DNA of 64,000 nt from NCBI RefSeq assembly GCF_900232865.1, contig NZ_OCTS01000003.1:124001-188000 (forward strand), read 5' to 3'. Position numbers and translations under genes: made by a program. Below the pieces are notes generated by a model. That model did no database searches, was not told the DNA's origin, and worked only from the letters and a program-made list of their open reading frames with translations. Position 1 is the first letter of the stretch. Every line of letters begins with the position of its first letter. Shown here piece by piece: positions 39,551 through 49,691 of this stretch. Origin of the DNA: Corynebacterium dentalis (lineage in GTDB: Bacteria > Actinomycetota > Actinomycetes > Mycobacteriales > Mycobacteriaceae).

Positions 39551-40206
39551 TGTACCTATCGCGTATGTACCTAAATCCGCATCGAAGAAAGACCCGTGCT
39601 TTTCTCGCTAACCCTGAAATGCTGCATGCCGCCGTTGAATGCACGTATCACTCTGATCCTTTGGCTGAACGGCGCTCTTTGTGGCGAATTGAAAAGGAAG
39701 CTGACCAAGTAACGCTTTACACAGTTACTCCGCAAGTCCCATCCTTTGAAGTTCTTCAGGAGCAAGCGGGTTGGTCACAGCAGCAAACTTGGGATTCACG
39801 TGACTACTCGGCACTACTCGACCGGCTGATGGCCGGACAGCAGTACCACTTCAAGCTCACGGCAAACCCCACCCGAACTGTCACCGACACCAACGGAAAA
39901 AAACGGCGAAAGGCAGAAATCGGTCCACGCAATCAACTCCAGTGGTTACTTTCCCGCGCAGAGGAAATGGGTGCAGATTTTGGGAAATCTGTCGATGAGC
40001 CCACCGCAATAGTGACAAAAAGTCAGAAATTGGAATTCCCAAACAAAGGAAACCGAATCACAGTTATTTCTTGCACTTTTGAGGGAACACTCACGGTGAC
40101 GGACCCACAGAAACTACAACGAGTACTCGTTGAGGGAGTTGGGAAAGCAAAAGCCTACGGTTGCGGCCTGCTCACATTGGCGCCGATACAAAGAGTGACA
40201 CCGTGA
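39550..40206 (+). CDS. cas6e: crRNA endoribonuclease Cas6e (CasE)
   Basis: Cuts the pre-crRNA at the base of each repeat hairpin. 218 aa, N-terminal MYLSRMYLNPHRRKTRAFLANPE, then HAAVECTYHSD carrying the likely catalytic His. The C-terminal glycine-rich RNA-binding loop is VLVEGVGKAKAYGCGLLTLAPI. The orphan repeat stem upstream of cas3 would be a predicted substrate. Confidence 0.95.
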   Translation: MYLSRMYLNPHRRKTRAFLANPEMLHAAVECTYHSDPLAERRSLWRIEKEADQVTLYTVTPQVPSFEVLQEQAGWSQQQTWDSRDYSALLDRLMAGQQYHFKLTANPTRTVTDTNGKKRRKAEIGPRNQLQWLLSRAEEMGADFGKSVDEPTAIVTKSQKLEFPNKGNRITVISCTFEGTLTVTDPQKLQRVLVEGVGKAKAYGCGLLTLAPIQRVTP

Positions 40207-41162
40207 TTGGCCTACCACCGCCCCAGCCCAAAGACCTCAATAGGGCTGAAGACCGAATATCATTTTTGTATCTCGAGCACTGCACACTCGGCCGAGATGG
40301 AGGCGCTCTAACTGCAACTGACGAGCGCGGAGTAGTCCATGTTCCAGTTTCTGCCCTTGCAGTTTTACTCCTCGGTCCAGGAACGCGAGTAACCCATCAA
40401 TCCATCGTCGTTGCAGCTGAATCCGGCTGCTCGATGGTGTGGGTAGGCGAAGAAGGCGTCCGATACTACGCCCATGGACGGCCACTTGCGCGTACCCATC
40501 GGCTATTGGAAGCGCAGGCCCACAAAGTATCTAACCGACGCGAAAGACTCGATGTTGCACGCGCAATGTACGACATGCGCTTTCCCGGTGAAGACACGTC
40601 TGGTCTGACTATGCAGCAACTACGCGGAAAAGAAGGTGCGCGAGTTCGCAAGATCTACGCGGAGTCAGCACGCGAGTTTGGCGTCGAATGGAAGAAAAGA
40701 GATTACGATCCAAATGATTTCGGAAATTCAGACCCAATAAATCAAGCGCTCACAGCAGCAAATACCTGTGTTTACGGCGTTTCACATTCGGTGATTGTGG
40801 CGCTTGGATGCTCGCCCGGGCTGGGCTTTGTTCACAACGGTCATGATCGTGGATTTGTCTTCGACATTGCCGACTTATACAAAACTGAACTTGCAACCTC
40901 CGTGGCTTTTGAACTAATCGCTCAATACGACCAGGGAGAAGAAACAAACCTCGATCTATCTGCAGTTGTGCGCCGACGCATGAGGGATAAATTCAAGCAA
41001 GAAAAGATTGTTGCGAGAATTACTCAAGATATTAAGTACTTATTACTGGAACCCGATGAGCAAGAAATCGAATTCCTTGCTGACGTCGTTTCGCTTTGGG
41101 ATGAAAAAGGCGAAGATGCTGTCAGTGGCCACAACTACGCAGAGGGCGCTGGTGAAATGTGA
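40203..41162 (+). CDS. cas1: CRISPR integrase Cas1 (type I-E)
   Basis: Integrates new spacers with Cas2. I use GTG 40203, overlapping the cas6e stop (GTGA), giving 319 aa; the longer frame from 40161 lies within cas6e. Family signatures: DRISFLYLEHCTLGRDGGALTATD at the N-terminus, ANTCVYGVSHSVIVALGCSPGLGFVHNGHDRGFVFDIADLYK in the C-terminal catalytic domain, with the metal-binding His and Asp. Confidence 0.95.
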   Translation: MIGLPPPQPKDLNRAEDRISFLYLEHCTLGRDGGALTATDERGVVHVPVSALAVLLLGPGTRVTHQSIVVAAESGCSMVWVGEEGVRYYAHGRPLARTHRLLEAQAHKVSNRRERLDVARAMYDMRFPGEDTSGLTMQQLRGKEGARVRKIYAESAREFGVEWKKRDYDPNDFGNSDPINQALTAANTCVYGVSHSVIVALGCSPGLGFVHNGHDRGFVFDIADLYKTELATSVAFELIAQYDQGEETNLDLSAVVRRRMRDKFKQEKIVARITQDIKYLLLEPDEQEIEFLADVVSLWDEKGEDAVSGHNYAEGAGEM

Positions 41163-41512
41163 TCACGCTAGTTGTTTCGGTAGTCCCGCAAAAGTTGAGA
41201 GGCCACCTCACCCGATGGCTGTTCGAGGTACACCCCAATGTATTCGTAGGGAAGGTGAATGCGAGAGTTCGAGACAATCTATGGAACTTAGTTCGGGAGA
41301 ATGTCTCGACTGGTAAAGCAGTCATGACCTACCCAGACTCAACACAGGAACAAGGTTTTGCGATTCGCACTCACCATTCTCAATGGGAGATGAGGGACTT
41401 CGATGGTCTGATTTTGCCACTTCGACCCGCTGCCTCAGCACCTAGCAAAACCAAGGCAGGTTGGTCACATGTTTCACGCAGAAGGGCGAACGCCAGACGA
41501 AAGCGAAAGTGA
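41159..41512 (+). CDS. cas2: CRISPR-associated protein Cas2e
   Basis: Partner of Cas1. 117 aa of the Cas2e (CasB-type I-E) subfamily: MITLVVSVVPQKLRGHLTRWLFEVHPNVFVG and GFAIRTHHSQWEMRDFDGLILPLRP. The protein extends beyond the usual end with a very basic tail (RRRANARRKRK). It overlaps cas1 by 4 nt. Its stop is only 44 nt from the first repeat, so its 3' end may double as leader sequence. Confidence 0.94.
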   Translation: MITLVVSVVPQKLRGHLTRWLFEVHPNVFVGKVNARVRDNLWNLVRENVSTGKAVMTYPDSTQEQGFAIRTHHSQWEMRDFDGLILPLRPAASAPSKTKAGWSHVSRRRANARRKRK

Positions 41513-41556
41513 AGTAAAATCAGCATTTGGGATCGAATACACGCTGGTCATTTAGT
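41513..41556 (+). promoter_or_regulatory. Short CRISPR leader
   Basis: The 44 nt between cas2 and the first repeat are the only free leader sequence. No clear promoter is seen (GAATACAC at about 41536 is weak). The array may be transcribed by read-through from the cas operon or from a promoter inside cas2. Confidence 0.5.
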
Positions 41557-44500
41557 GTGCTCCCCGCTCACGCGGGGATGATCCCATCGACGTGATGCAG
41601 CGCCACAGCCCTGGTCTGTGCTCCCCGCTCACGCGGGGATGATCCCCAGGCAGGTATGGGTGCCTACTACTGGGCAGAGTGCTCCCCGCTCACGCGGGGA
41701 TGATCCTTGCTCGATGAAAGTACTTTTGCGCTCGACCACGTGCTCCCCGCTCACGCGGGGATGATCCCAATCTTCGAAGCGATCTTCATGCAGCGAGCAT
41801 GTGCTCCCCGCTCACGCGGGGATGATCCCTGGCTGATCATTTCTGGGACGCCATCCTCGAAGTGCTCCCCGCTCACGCGGGGATGATCCCCCACGATCTA
41901 GAAGTATCGCCAGTCATCGTGCCGTGCTCCCCGCTCACGCGGGGATGATCCTAGCGCTGATTGATAGGCATTTAACAACCTTCGGTGCTCCCCGCTCACG
42001 CGGGGATGATCCCGCCTGACGCTATCTCCACTGAGGATTTGATGGGTGCTCCCCGCTCACGCGGGGATGATCCCCAGCCAACGCCTGAGCCTTCTCCTCA
42101 TCGGTCGTGCTCCCCGCTCACGCGGGGATGATCCCACGCCCGCTTCGTCGCCGTGCCCGGACTCCGAGTGCTCCCCGCTCACGCGGGGATGATCCCCCTC
42201 CTGATCAAACACAATCCCTGCATCATCCGTGCTCCCCGCTCACGCGGGGATGATCCCTATCCCAGTGGGAAACGGCGTTTCGGGCGGCGGTGCTCCCCGC
42301 TCACGCGGGGATGATCCCGACCTGGTGCGCATGTCCGATGTGCTTAAGGGGTGCTCCCCGCTCACGCGGGGATGATCCCGCATACGCGCCTGAACCGGAG
42401 TACGCCGCCCCGTGCTCCCCGCTCACGCGGGGATGATCCCGTTCGCAGAAGCGGGAGGAAGAATCCCGCAAGGTGCTCCCCGCTCACGCGGGGATGATCC
42501 CCGATCCCGTCGAATGCTTGCGGTCGATCAGGCGTGCTCCCCGCTCACGCGGGGATGATCCCACCCCTGTGTTGGCCATTATCTCCAGGCCTCAGTGCTC
42601 CCCGCTCACGCGGGGATGATCCCAACACTCACCATGTGGCGGAGGGGCTAGGCTGGTGCTCCCCGCTCACGCGGGGATGATCCCTATCCCGCACCGGCGT
42701 CGCCACCATGTGCGGAGTGCTCCCCGCTCACGCGGGGATGATCCCCCAACCCATAAGGAAGTAACCCCCATGTCCCTGTGCTCCCCGCTCACGCGGGGAT
42801 GATCCCGTGGTGATCTCTTGCAGCGTGGAACCGCCCGAGTGCTCCCCGCTCACGCGGGGATGATCCCACACCCCGACCCCCGGAGGGCACACCCCAATGG
42901 TGCTCCCCGCTCACGCGGGGATGATCCCGAGACGCGAAACATGATGCCAGTGCGAGCAGAGTGCTCCCCGCTCACGCGGGGATGATCCCACCCAACTGGC
43001 GCGGCGACCCTGTGTGGCTGGGTGCTCCCCGCTCACGCGGGGATGATCCCCCCCGTGATCCCCTGCCCATATGGCAGCTACAGTGCTCCCCGCTCACGCG
43101 GGGATGATCCCCCGTCAGTGGTGGTGATCTCCATCCGCTCCAAGTGCTCCCCGCTCACGCGGGGATGATCCCAATGGTAAAAAACTACAGGTATTCAGGT
43201 ACCAGTGCTCCCCGCTCACGCGGGGATGATCCCCTCAGGGGCGAGCGCCATCGTGAACGGAATATGTGCTCCCCGCTCACGCGGGGATGATCCCGCTTCG
43301 TCTGCGGAGATCACGGGTATTGCCCAGTGCTCCCCGCTCACGCGGGGATGATCCCTCGTTGAGGTCATCGTAGGAACCGGCCTTCTCGTGCTCCCCGCTC
43401 ACGCGGGGATGATCCCCAACGAGCAGCGTTCTGCATCTCCGGGGTTGTGTGCTCCCCGCTCACGCGGGGATGATCCCGAGTAGAGATTCTTTTTCTGTTT
43501 GCCCTCCTTGTGCTCCCCGCTCACGCGGGGATGATCCCCGGGCGCGCATTTTTTGGGTGTGCGGTTTCCTGTGCTCCCCGCTCACGCGGGGATGATCCCC
43601 TGCGCAGTAGCGCCCGCCATATTGCCTATGCGTGCTCCCCGCTCACGCGGGGATGATCCCAGTGGATTTCAGAGGGGCTAGTCATCGCTAGTGTGCTCCC
43701 CGCTCACGCGGGGATGATCCCGGCGTTCCATGCCCTCTTAATGCCCTTGTTGTGTGCTCCCCGCTCACGCGGGGATGATCCCCAGCCCTTCAGCGTGTCC
43801 AAACCACGACCGAGGTGCTCCCCGCTCACGCGGGGATGATCCCGTCAGGAGCGGAAGTGTCAGACTCGAAGCGAAGTGCTCCCCGCTCACGCGGGGATGA
43901 TCCGTCGATCGCGTGGCGAATCGACGCGGTAGAAGTGTGCTCCCCGCTCACGCGGGGATGATCCCCCTTTGTGTATGGCGTTGTGGATGGGTGGTGGGTG
44001 CTCCCCGCTCACGCGGGGATGATCCTTTCGCTGACGGTGGCGACAAGGCTTACACTTTGTGCTCCCCGCTCACGCGGGGATGATCCGTCGCCGTTGCCCC
44101 ACTGCTTCCAGCCGGGCAGGTGCTCCCCGCTCACGCGGGGATGATCCCACCCCAGCCTTGGTTACTTTTTCAAACCTCTGGTGCTCCCCGCTCACGCGGG
44201 GATGATCCACAGTGGGATAAGAACCAAACCCAACCTGCGGTGTGCTCCCCGCTCACGCGGGGATGATCCCCAGCCGAACACGGCAGTGAGCAGCACACCT
44301 ATGTGCTCCCCGCTCACGCGGGGATGATCCCAGGGCGCGTAGTTGGTCTTTGGTTCCCTTGAAGTGCTCCCCGCTCACGCGGGGATGATCCCCGACCTGC
44401 TGCTGCAGCTTCTCAATCTCATGCGTGCTCCCCGCTCACGCGGGGATGATCCCTCAACTGGTCAATATTCATACCCGCAGCAGGCGTGCTCCCCGCTCAC

Positions 44501-45185
44501 GCGGGGATGATCCCAGATCTTCTCGATCTTCGGCATTGTCAGGCATGTGCTCCCCGCTCACGCGGGGATGATCCCGCGGACATACCACCTGCTGCAGCGC
44601 CACGGGCGTGCTCCCCGCTCACGCGGGGATGATCCCGCTGGCAATGGCGTGGTGGCAAACATCGTCGCGTGCTCCCCGCTCACGCGGGGATGATCCCGAT
44701 TAGAGTCTGTGGTGCGATTGCTGTTCTTCGTGCTCCCCGCTCACGCGGGGATGATCCCAGTCACAGGCAAAAACGGAACACCCCGAAAAGGTGCTCCCCG
44801 CTCACGCGGGGATGATCCCACAATCCACGGCCCGTGATCAGGGAATACTCCGTGCTCCCCGCTCACGCGGGGATGATCCCCTGCTCAGCAGACCCCAACA
44901 CCGCCTCGATCCGTGCTCCCCGCTCACGCGGGGATGATCCCATTGCTTTGGTGATGTACCCGTCTCCATAGTCGTGCTCCCCGCTCACGCGGGGATGATC
45001 CCCGTCCGCGTCTTTGTCGCATCATATTGGTCTGGTGCTCCCCGCTCACGCGGGGATGATCCCGGGTGATTTGTCTCTGACTGACGATTATTTGGGTGCT
45101 CCCCGCTCACGCGGGGATGATCCCTGTGGGTGGTTAGCGCCAGCAGCAGGGCCGCCGTGCTCCCCGCTCACGCGGGGATGATCCC

Positions 45186-45705
45186 GTAGATTTACACCGC
45201 GTGTGGCTGTGCGGCTTGTGCTCCCCGCTCACGCGGGGATGATCCCTCGTCTCAGAGTCCTTAGCCTTACCCTCCGCGGTGCTCCCCGCTCACGCGGGGA
45301 TGATCCCGCATGGTCTTTCTTTCCTGTGTGGATGTAGTGGTGCTCCCCGCTCACGCGGGGATGATCCGTGGTATCCCACAAATAGGGACGCATAAAGAAG
45401 GTGCTCCCCGCTCACGCGGGGATGATCCCGTAGATTTACACCGCGTGTGGCTGTGCGGCTTGTGCTCCCCGCTCACGCGGGGATGATCCCTCGTCTCAGA
45501 GTCCTTAGCCTTACCCTCCGCGGTGCTCCCCGCTCACGCGGGGATGATCCCGCATGGTCTTTCTTTCCTGTGTGGATGTAGTGGTGCTCCCCGCTCACGC
45601 GGGGATGATCCTGATCCAGTCGATGCTGACTGGGCAATGAGGTTGTGCTCCCCGCTCACGCGGGGATGATCCGTGGTATCCCACAAATAGGGACGCATAA
45701 AGAAG
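45186..45705 (+). repeat. Duplicated block of spacers within the array
   Basis: Spacer order is A B C E A B C D E. A is at 45186 and 45430, B at 45247 and 45491, C at 45308 and 45552, E at 45369 and 45674, and D only at 45613. Copies appear identical. The variable last repeat base before E is G in both places. Confidence 0.95.
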
Positions 45706-46955
45706 GTGCTCCCCGCTCACGCGGGGATGATCCCTACGGCATCGCACAGTTGATGCAGCGCGATAAGTGCTCCCCGCTCACGCGGGGATGATCCTCCGAT
45801 GTAGTCCGTGCCGTTCACGCTTGTGCGGTGCTCCCCGCTCACGCGGGGATGATCCCAAATTCACCACACCAGCCAACGCGGTACGCATGTGCTCCCCGCT
45901 CACGCGGGGATGATCCCGACTCGCAGTTCAACCGCCGGTTCAGCATGATGTGCTCCCCGCTCACGCGGGGATGATCCCTTGAACGGGATGGGTTCATTGT
46001 TCTCGCTCCTGTGCTCCCCGCTCACGCGGGGATGATCCCGCACTGGCAGACCGTGGTGACCTTGAAGGCGTGTGCTCCCCGCTCACGCGGGGATGATCCC
46101 CGTCTACCATCGCCCGGCTGTGTGTTGCCTAGGTGCTCCCCGCTCACGCGGGGATGATCCCGGGCTCGTGTCTGTTGTGGAGTCCTATGAGGTGTGCTCC
46201 CCGCTCACGCGGGGATGATCCCCAGTACGATTCAACGCCATACGCACAGTAGAAGTGCTCCCCGCTCACGCGGGGATGATCCCCCCATCCCACCTGCTAA
46301 AAGGCTATAAATTGGGTGCTCCCCGCTCACGCGGGGATGATCCCTGGCACGGGCCGCCTAAGCCTCCTACCGGGGCGTGCTCCCCGCTCACGCGGGGATG
46401 ATCCGACCGATGACTGGGAGACATGGAGCGCAGGGGCGTGCTCCCCGCTCACGCGGGGATGATCCCGCGATACGTCCGCCAGTTGGCGAGAAGAACTCAG
46501 TGCTCCCCGCTCACGCGGGGATGATCCCGCTAGTAGGCACAACCTCATACACAGCAGACTGTGCTCCCCGCTCACGCGGGGATGATCCCTGGGATTCCAA
46601 TGCTGCGGCGGGCACTCCATCGTGCTCCCCGCTCACGCGGGGATGATCCCGGCCCCACATTCTGACCGTTCTTAAGGTTGTTGTGCTCCCCGCTCACGCG
46701 GGGATGATCCCAGCGCCCACAGGCGCGAGTGCTCCTGCTTCAGGTGCTCCCCGCTCACGCGGGGATGATCCCAGACGATGCCCCTGCAAATATGGGGGAT
46801 CATGGTGCTCCCCGCTCACGCGGGGATGATCCCGGCCAAGAATGAATGGCAGGCTTCGTATTCTAGTGCTCCCCGCTCACGCGGGGATGATCCTTCGACG
46901 CATAAAAATGCCGCAAAGCATGGAACGTGCTCCCCGCTCACGCGGGGATGATCCC

Positions 46956-47048
46956 AGCGGTACTCCGTCTACCTCCACCGTGTGCGCGTGCTCCCCGCTC
47001 ACGCGGGGATGATCCCAGCGGTACTCCGTCTACCTCCACCGTGTGCGC
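46956..47048 (+). repeat. Tandem duplicate of one spacer
   Basis: The spacer at 46956-46987 (AGCGGTACTCCG...) is repeated exactly at 47017-47048, separated by one repeat. Confidence 0.95.
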
Positions 47049-47688
47049 GTGCTCCCCGCTCACGCGGGGATGATCCCTTACCCGCATCGATTCGGAGCTA
47101 GATCGGCGCGTGCTCCCCGCTCACGCGGGGATGATCCCCCGGAAGAGCATCGGAATGATCCTGACTCCTGGTGCTCCCCGCTCACGCGGGGATGATCCCG
47201 GCGCGTGGGGCACGACCGCTGACCGTATGGAGTGCTCCCCGCTCACGCGGGGATGATCCCACCGCTACTGGTCGCCCCACTGAACGACTTGGGTGCTCCC
47301 CGCTCACGCGGGGATGATCCCAGTGCCGAATGACGAGTTAGCTTCACTAAGATGTGCTCCCCGCTCACGCGGGGATGATCCCAGATCGTCCACGGTCCAG
47401 GACATGCGGAACGTGTGCTCCCCGCTCACGCGGGGATGATCCCGGAGCTAGCGGGAGCGCTGCGCACAAGTACGAGTGCTCCCCGCTCACGCGGGGATGA
47501 TCCCCGGGGAGAACACCACCAGTCGCATACTTCCCAGTGCTCCCCGCTCACGCGGGGATGATCCCCGTCCGCGATTTCCTCCATGTAGCGCAGGCCAGGT
47601 GCTCCCCGCTCACGCGGGGATGATCCCCAGTCGCTGAGATCACTCCAGCCCCTGTTGCTGTGCTCCCCGCTCACGCGAGGATGATCCC

Positions 47689-47987
47689 AGGTCAAGTGCC
47701 AGTTCCCGTGCATTGGCAGGGATAATCCCGAGCGCACGGTCGCGAAGGATCCGCAGTCTCCTTCCGAATCATTTAAACGGAGACTCGCCGCATCGTGAGA
47801 AACGCACATCCGGCCCAATTGGGCACCGCACCGGAGAAACGGGAACTGCTCCGCCCTACCTGTCATGCCGGGAGTGATTGTTGTCGCTATTGCGGCACCC
47901 CATCGCGCCCCTATGGGTTGCGGGCTTTCGGCTGGATGTTGCCGCCCAGCGCCCAGTGAGAAGCGCTGGTGATCTTAGAGCAGGAGT
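47689..47987. other. Trailer region downstream of the CRISPR array, no gene seen
   Basis: No convincing coding frame. A possible eroded repeat lies at 47701-47729: its 3' half GCAGGGATAATCCC matches the repeat at 12 of 14 positions, but the 5' half is lost and its distance from the last repeat is 41 nt instead of 61. The rest is unremarkable. Confidence 0.4.
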
Positions 47988-48326
47988 CTAAGCCTCGGCG
48001 GTGGCGGTCGGGTTCGTCCCGTCCTTAATGTCTTTTCGGAGGAGTTCAATAACCCACGCCCCGGGGTACTCCTTCTCGATACGCTCCACCGCAGCAAGAG
48101 GCAGTAGCCTTCATAAGACGCTTGCAGCGCGAGCTCGAACACACCATCCTCGACTTCACCTGCACCCCGGGAAAGTTCGGAGTAATCGCGGTCTACGGAA
48201 GCAGGGACGAGCGCGTCAAGCCACTCGTACGCTTCCTCATCGGTCTTGAAAATCCTTCACCTTCTTCCTCGGGGGCTTAACAACGGGATAGGCAACCAAG
48301 ATCGCAGGAATACACCTTACCCTCAT
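47988..48326 (-). pseudogene. Broken small acidic gene, possible immunity-protein remnant
   Basis: From ATG 48326 the frame reads MRVRCIPAILVAYPVVKPPR and on to KKVKDF. A shift at the T run near 48258 leads to KTDEEAYEWLDALVPASVD and GEVEDGVFELALQASYEGY. A second shift near 48100 leads to AAVERIEKEYPGAWVIELLR and the TAG at 47988. The repaired product is about 112 aa and acidic. It lies 22 nt downstream of a toxin-like frame in the same direction, the usual place for an immunity gene. No family was recognised; function is inferred from position only. Confidence 0.5.
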
Positions 48327-48348
48327 TTAAGGAATAGGAAACCTTAAC

Positions 48349-48876
48349 TCATTCGCCCCTGACCTGCTTGAAGTGGATACATTTCGACTCCCGTGGGCCA
48401 TCAACTCGGTCCGGGTTCTCCACCGTCACTACCAACGCGTCCGCAATATCCTGCTCCGTCCAATCCGTCGGGAACCTCGACGCTCCCTCACGCCCCGTAT
48501 CCCACGTGTGGCCCATCCGCACCGACTCCGTATGAGGCACACGGCCAAAGCCTTTCAGGTCACGATCACGCCACCCATACACAGTGTGCGCAACCAGCCG
48601 GTTCGTCACCTCCGGCCCGAACACCACCTTCGGATCCGCGCCGCTAGTCATCGTCTCCGGAACTTTCATCCGCTACACCTTCGGCCACACGGGCCGCTGA
48701 TCCCCGAGACGGCTATCCACCGCCTGCAGCTTCCGCAGGTTAGCCATAGACCGCTCACGCGCGTTCGCCTTCACCGCCGGGCCGCTGAGGTTCACACCTT
48801 CGCGGTCATAAGGACGGGCAAGGTGTGCGTACCCGGTTCGCGCAAGGATGCAACTCACAGCAAAGCTACCGACCAA
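48349..48876 (-). pseudogene. Decayed toxin-like gene, possibly an EndoU-type C-terminal domain
   Basis: Two in-frame segments separated by a single TAG (48673-48675). The first ends KLQAVDSRLGDQRPVWPKV. The second, 106 codons from ATG 48669, contains VAHTVYGWRDRDLKGFGRVPH and GASRFPTDWTEQDIADALVV. The FPxxWTxxxI stretch resembles bacterial EndoU RNase domains of polymorphic toxins. The complete N-terminal part of such a toxin is missing. A phage-derived protein is an alternative. The 106-aa segment could still be expressed on its own. Confidence 0.35.
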
Positions 48877-49055
48877 AAAGGGTCACGGAAGCGAAATTTT
48901 AAATAGGAACAAAGACACCGAAAAAGCAGCGTAATTCCTATATACCGCTACTCAAATCAAAAATCTCATAATGTTGATGCAGGAAAGCTTGACTCCCCCT
49001 GGACTCTCTGCACTGCATACTCGGCGAACCGCCACGATTAGGAAGAAAGCAACAG

Positions 49056-49286
49056 ATGATTAGTACTGAGTCAGCGAGGGCCACAGTGAAGAAGCGCTTC
49101 GGCTGGGATACTCGCCCCAATGTCTACCGCGCCCCTTCCGGAGTGATCTACGTTTTCCCCGATTCGGAAATGACAGGCACCTGCCCCGCAGGTGTGCACC
49201 CGGATGGCACGGTGGAGATATGGGGCTCCGCAATCGAGGCGCGGCCCAGAGAACTCCAAGATTACGTCGATTCGCTCGCAGACTGA
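49056..49286 (+). CDS. Small hypothetical protein
   Basis: 76-aa soluble protein starting MISTESARATVKKRFGWDTR. An AGGAAG Shine-Dalgarno lies about 11 nt before the ATG. It contains a beta-rich centre (SGVIYVFPDSEM, DGTVEIWGSAIE) and no membrane segment or known motif. The 179 nt upstream hold only a weak CATAAT at 48967. It sits in the decay zone beyond the CRISPR array; function unknown. Confidence 0.6.
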   Translation: MISTESARATVKKRFGWDTRPNVYRAPSGVIYVFPDSEMTGTCPAGVHPDGTVEIWGSAIEARPRELQDYVDSLAD

Positions 49287-49511
49287 CCGCTCTCTTCCGT
49301 CTTTAGACTTCCGCTCAAAGATCACCAGCGCTATTCATTAGGTGTTGGGCGGTGGCACCCTGACGACAGGACTCTTGGACACCGAAATAACGGTCGAGAC
49401 CACAGCCAAGGACGATTTGGAGGGGCGAGCACACTCCACTCCTTCAGTGCGGAGAGCGCCTTCTCAGGCTGAGACACCCCACACCATGCTCTTTGAAAAC
49501 GAATACTCCTA
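49287..49511. other. Intergenic region, nothing recognised
   Basis: No credible coding frame or repeat. It contains the upstream region of the 59-aa membrane protein that follows; no clear Shine-Dalgarno was found there. Confidence 0.4.
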
Positions 49512-49691
49512 ATGTCAAACCTCATCCACATACTCAGCGGAATATTGCTCGTCATCGCTGCAATCATCTTCGTGATCGTCGCCCTCGTCGAACACTTCTC
49601 GGATCCCTACGGCAATTCCAAGATCAAGACCCTCACCGCCCTCGCGAGCCTGGCCTGCCTAGCCGGGCTCGCATACGGATTGACTAGCTAG
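49512..49691 (+). CDS. 59-aa small membrane protein
   Basis: ATG at 49512, stop TAG at 49689-49691. The product begins [20 protein letters not shown] and has two hydrophobic helices (about residues 4-26 and 41-57) joined by a polar turn, [14 protein letters not shown]. This is a normal small two-helix membrane protein. Its stop shares CTAG with the purA stop, the same convergent arrangement as four other gene pairs here, which supports its being a real gene. Confidence 0.65.
   Translation: MSNLIHILSGILLVIAAIIFVIVALVEHFSDPYGNSKIKTLTALASLACLAGLAYGLTS

Larger units (their letters stand above)
41557..47688 (+). CRISPR. Type I-E CRISPR array, about 101 repeats and 100 spacers
   Basis: 29-nt repeats starting GTGCTCCCCGCTCACGC, with stem CCCCGC/GCGGGG and 3' handle ATGATCCC, alternate with 32-nt spacers (a few of 33) at a 61-nt period. 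The distance from first to last repeat start is 6103 nt, that is 100 periods plus 3. Orientation follows cas2-proximal leader and the repeat form of other I-E systems. Only the last repeat (47660-47688) has an internal change (GCGAGG), as expected at the trailer end. The final base of the repeat varies: C in about 89, otherwise T, G or A. No spacer target was identified. Confidence 0.99.

Noticed and set aside
41557-47688. Possible self-targeting spacers against genes in this window
   Set aside because: I found no convincing full match by eye; an exhaustive comparison was not possible, so none is claimed.
46327-47866. Frames with the repeated peptides DHPRVSGEH and SSPRERGA
   Set aside because: These are translations of the CRISPR repeat in different frames, not genes. 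Such frames are often misannotated as repeat proteins.
48001-48249. An 82-codon plus-strand frame in the decay zone
   Set aside because: The minus strand has coherent coding in shifted frames over the same region; the plus frame is low-complexity and arginine-rich.
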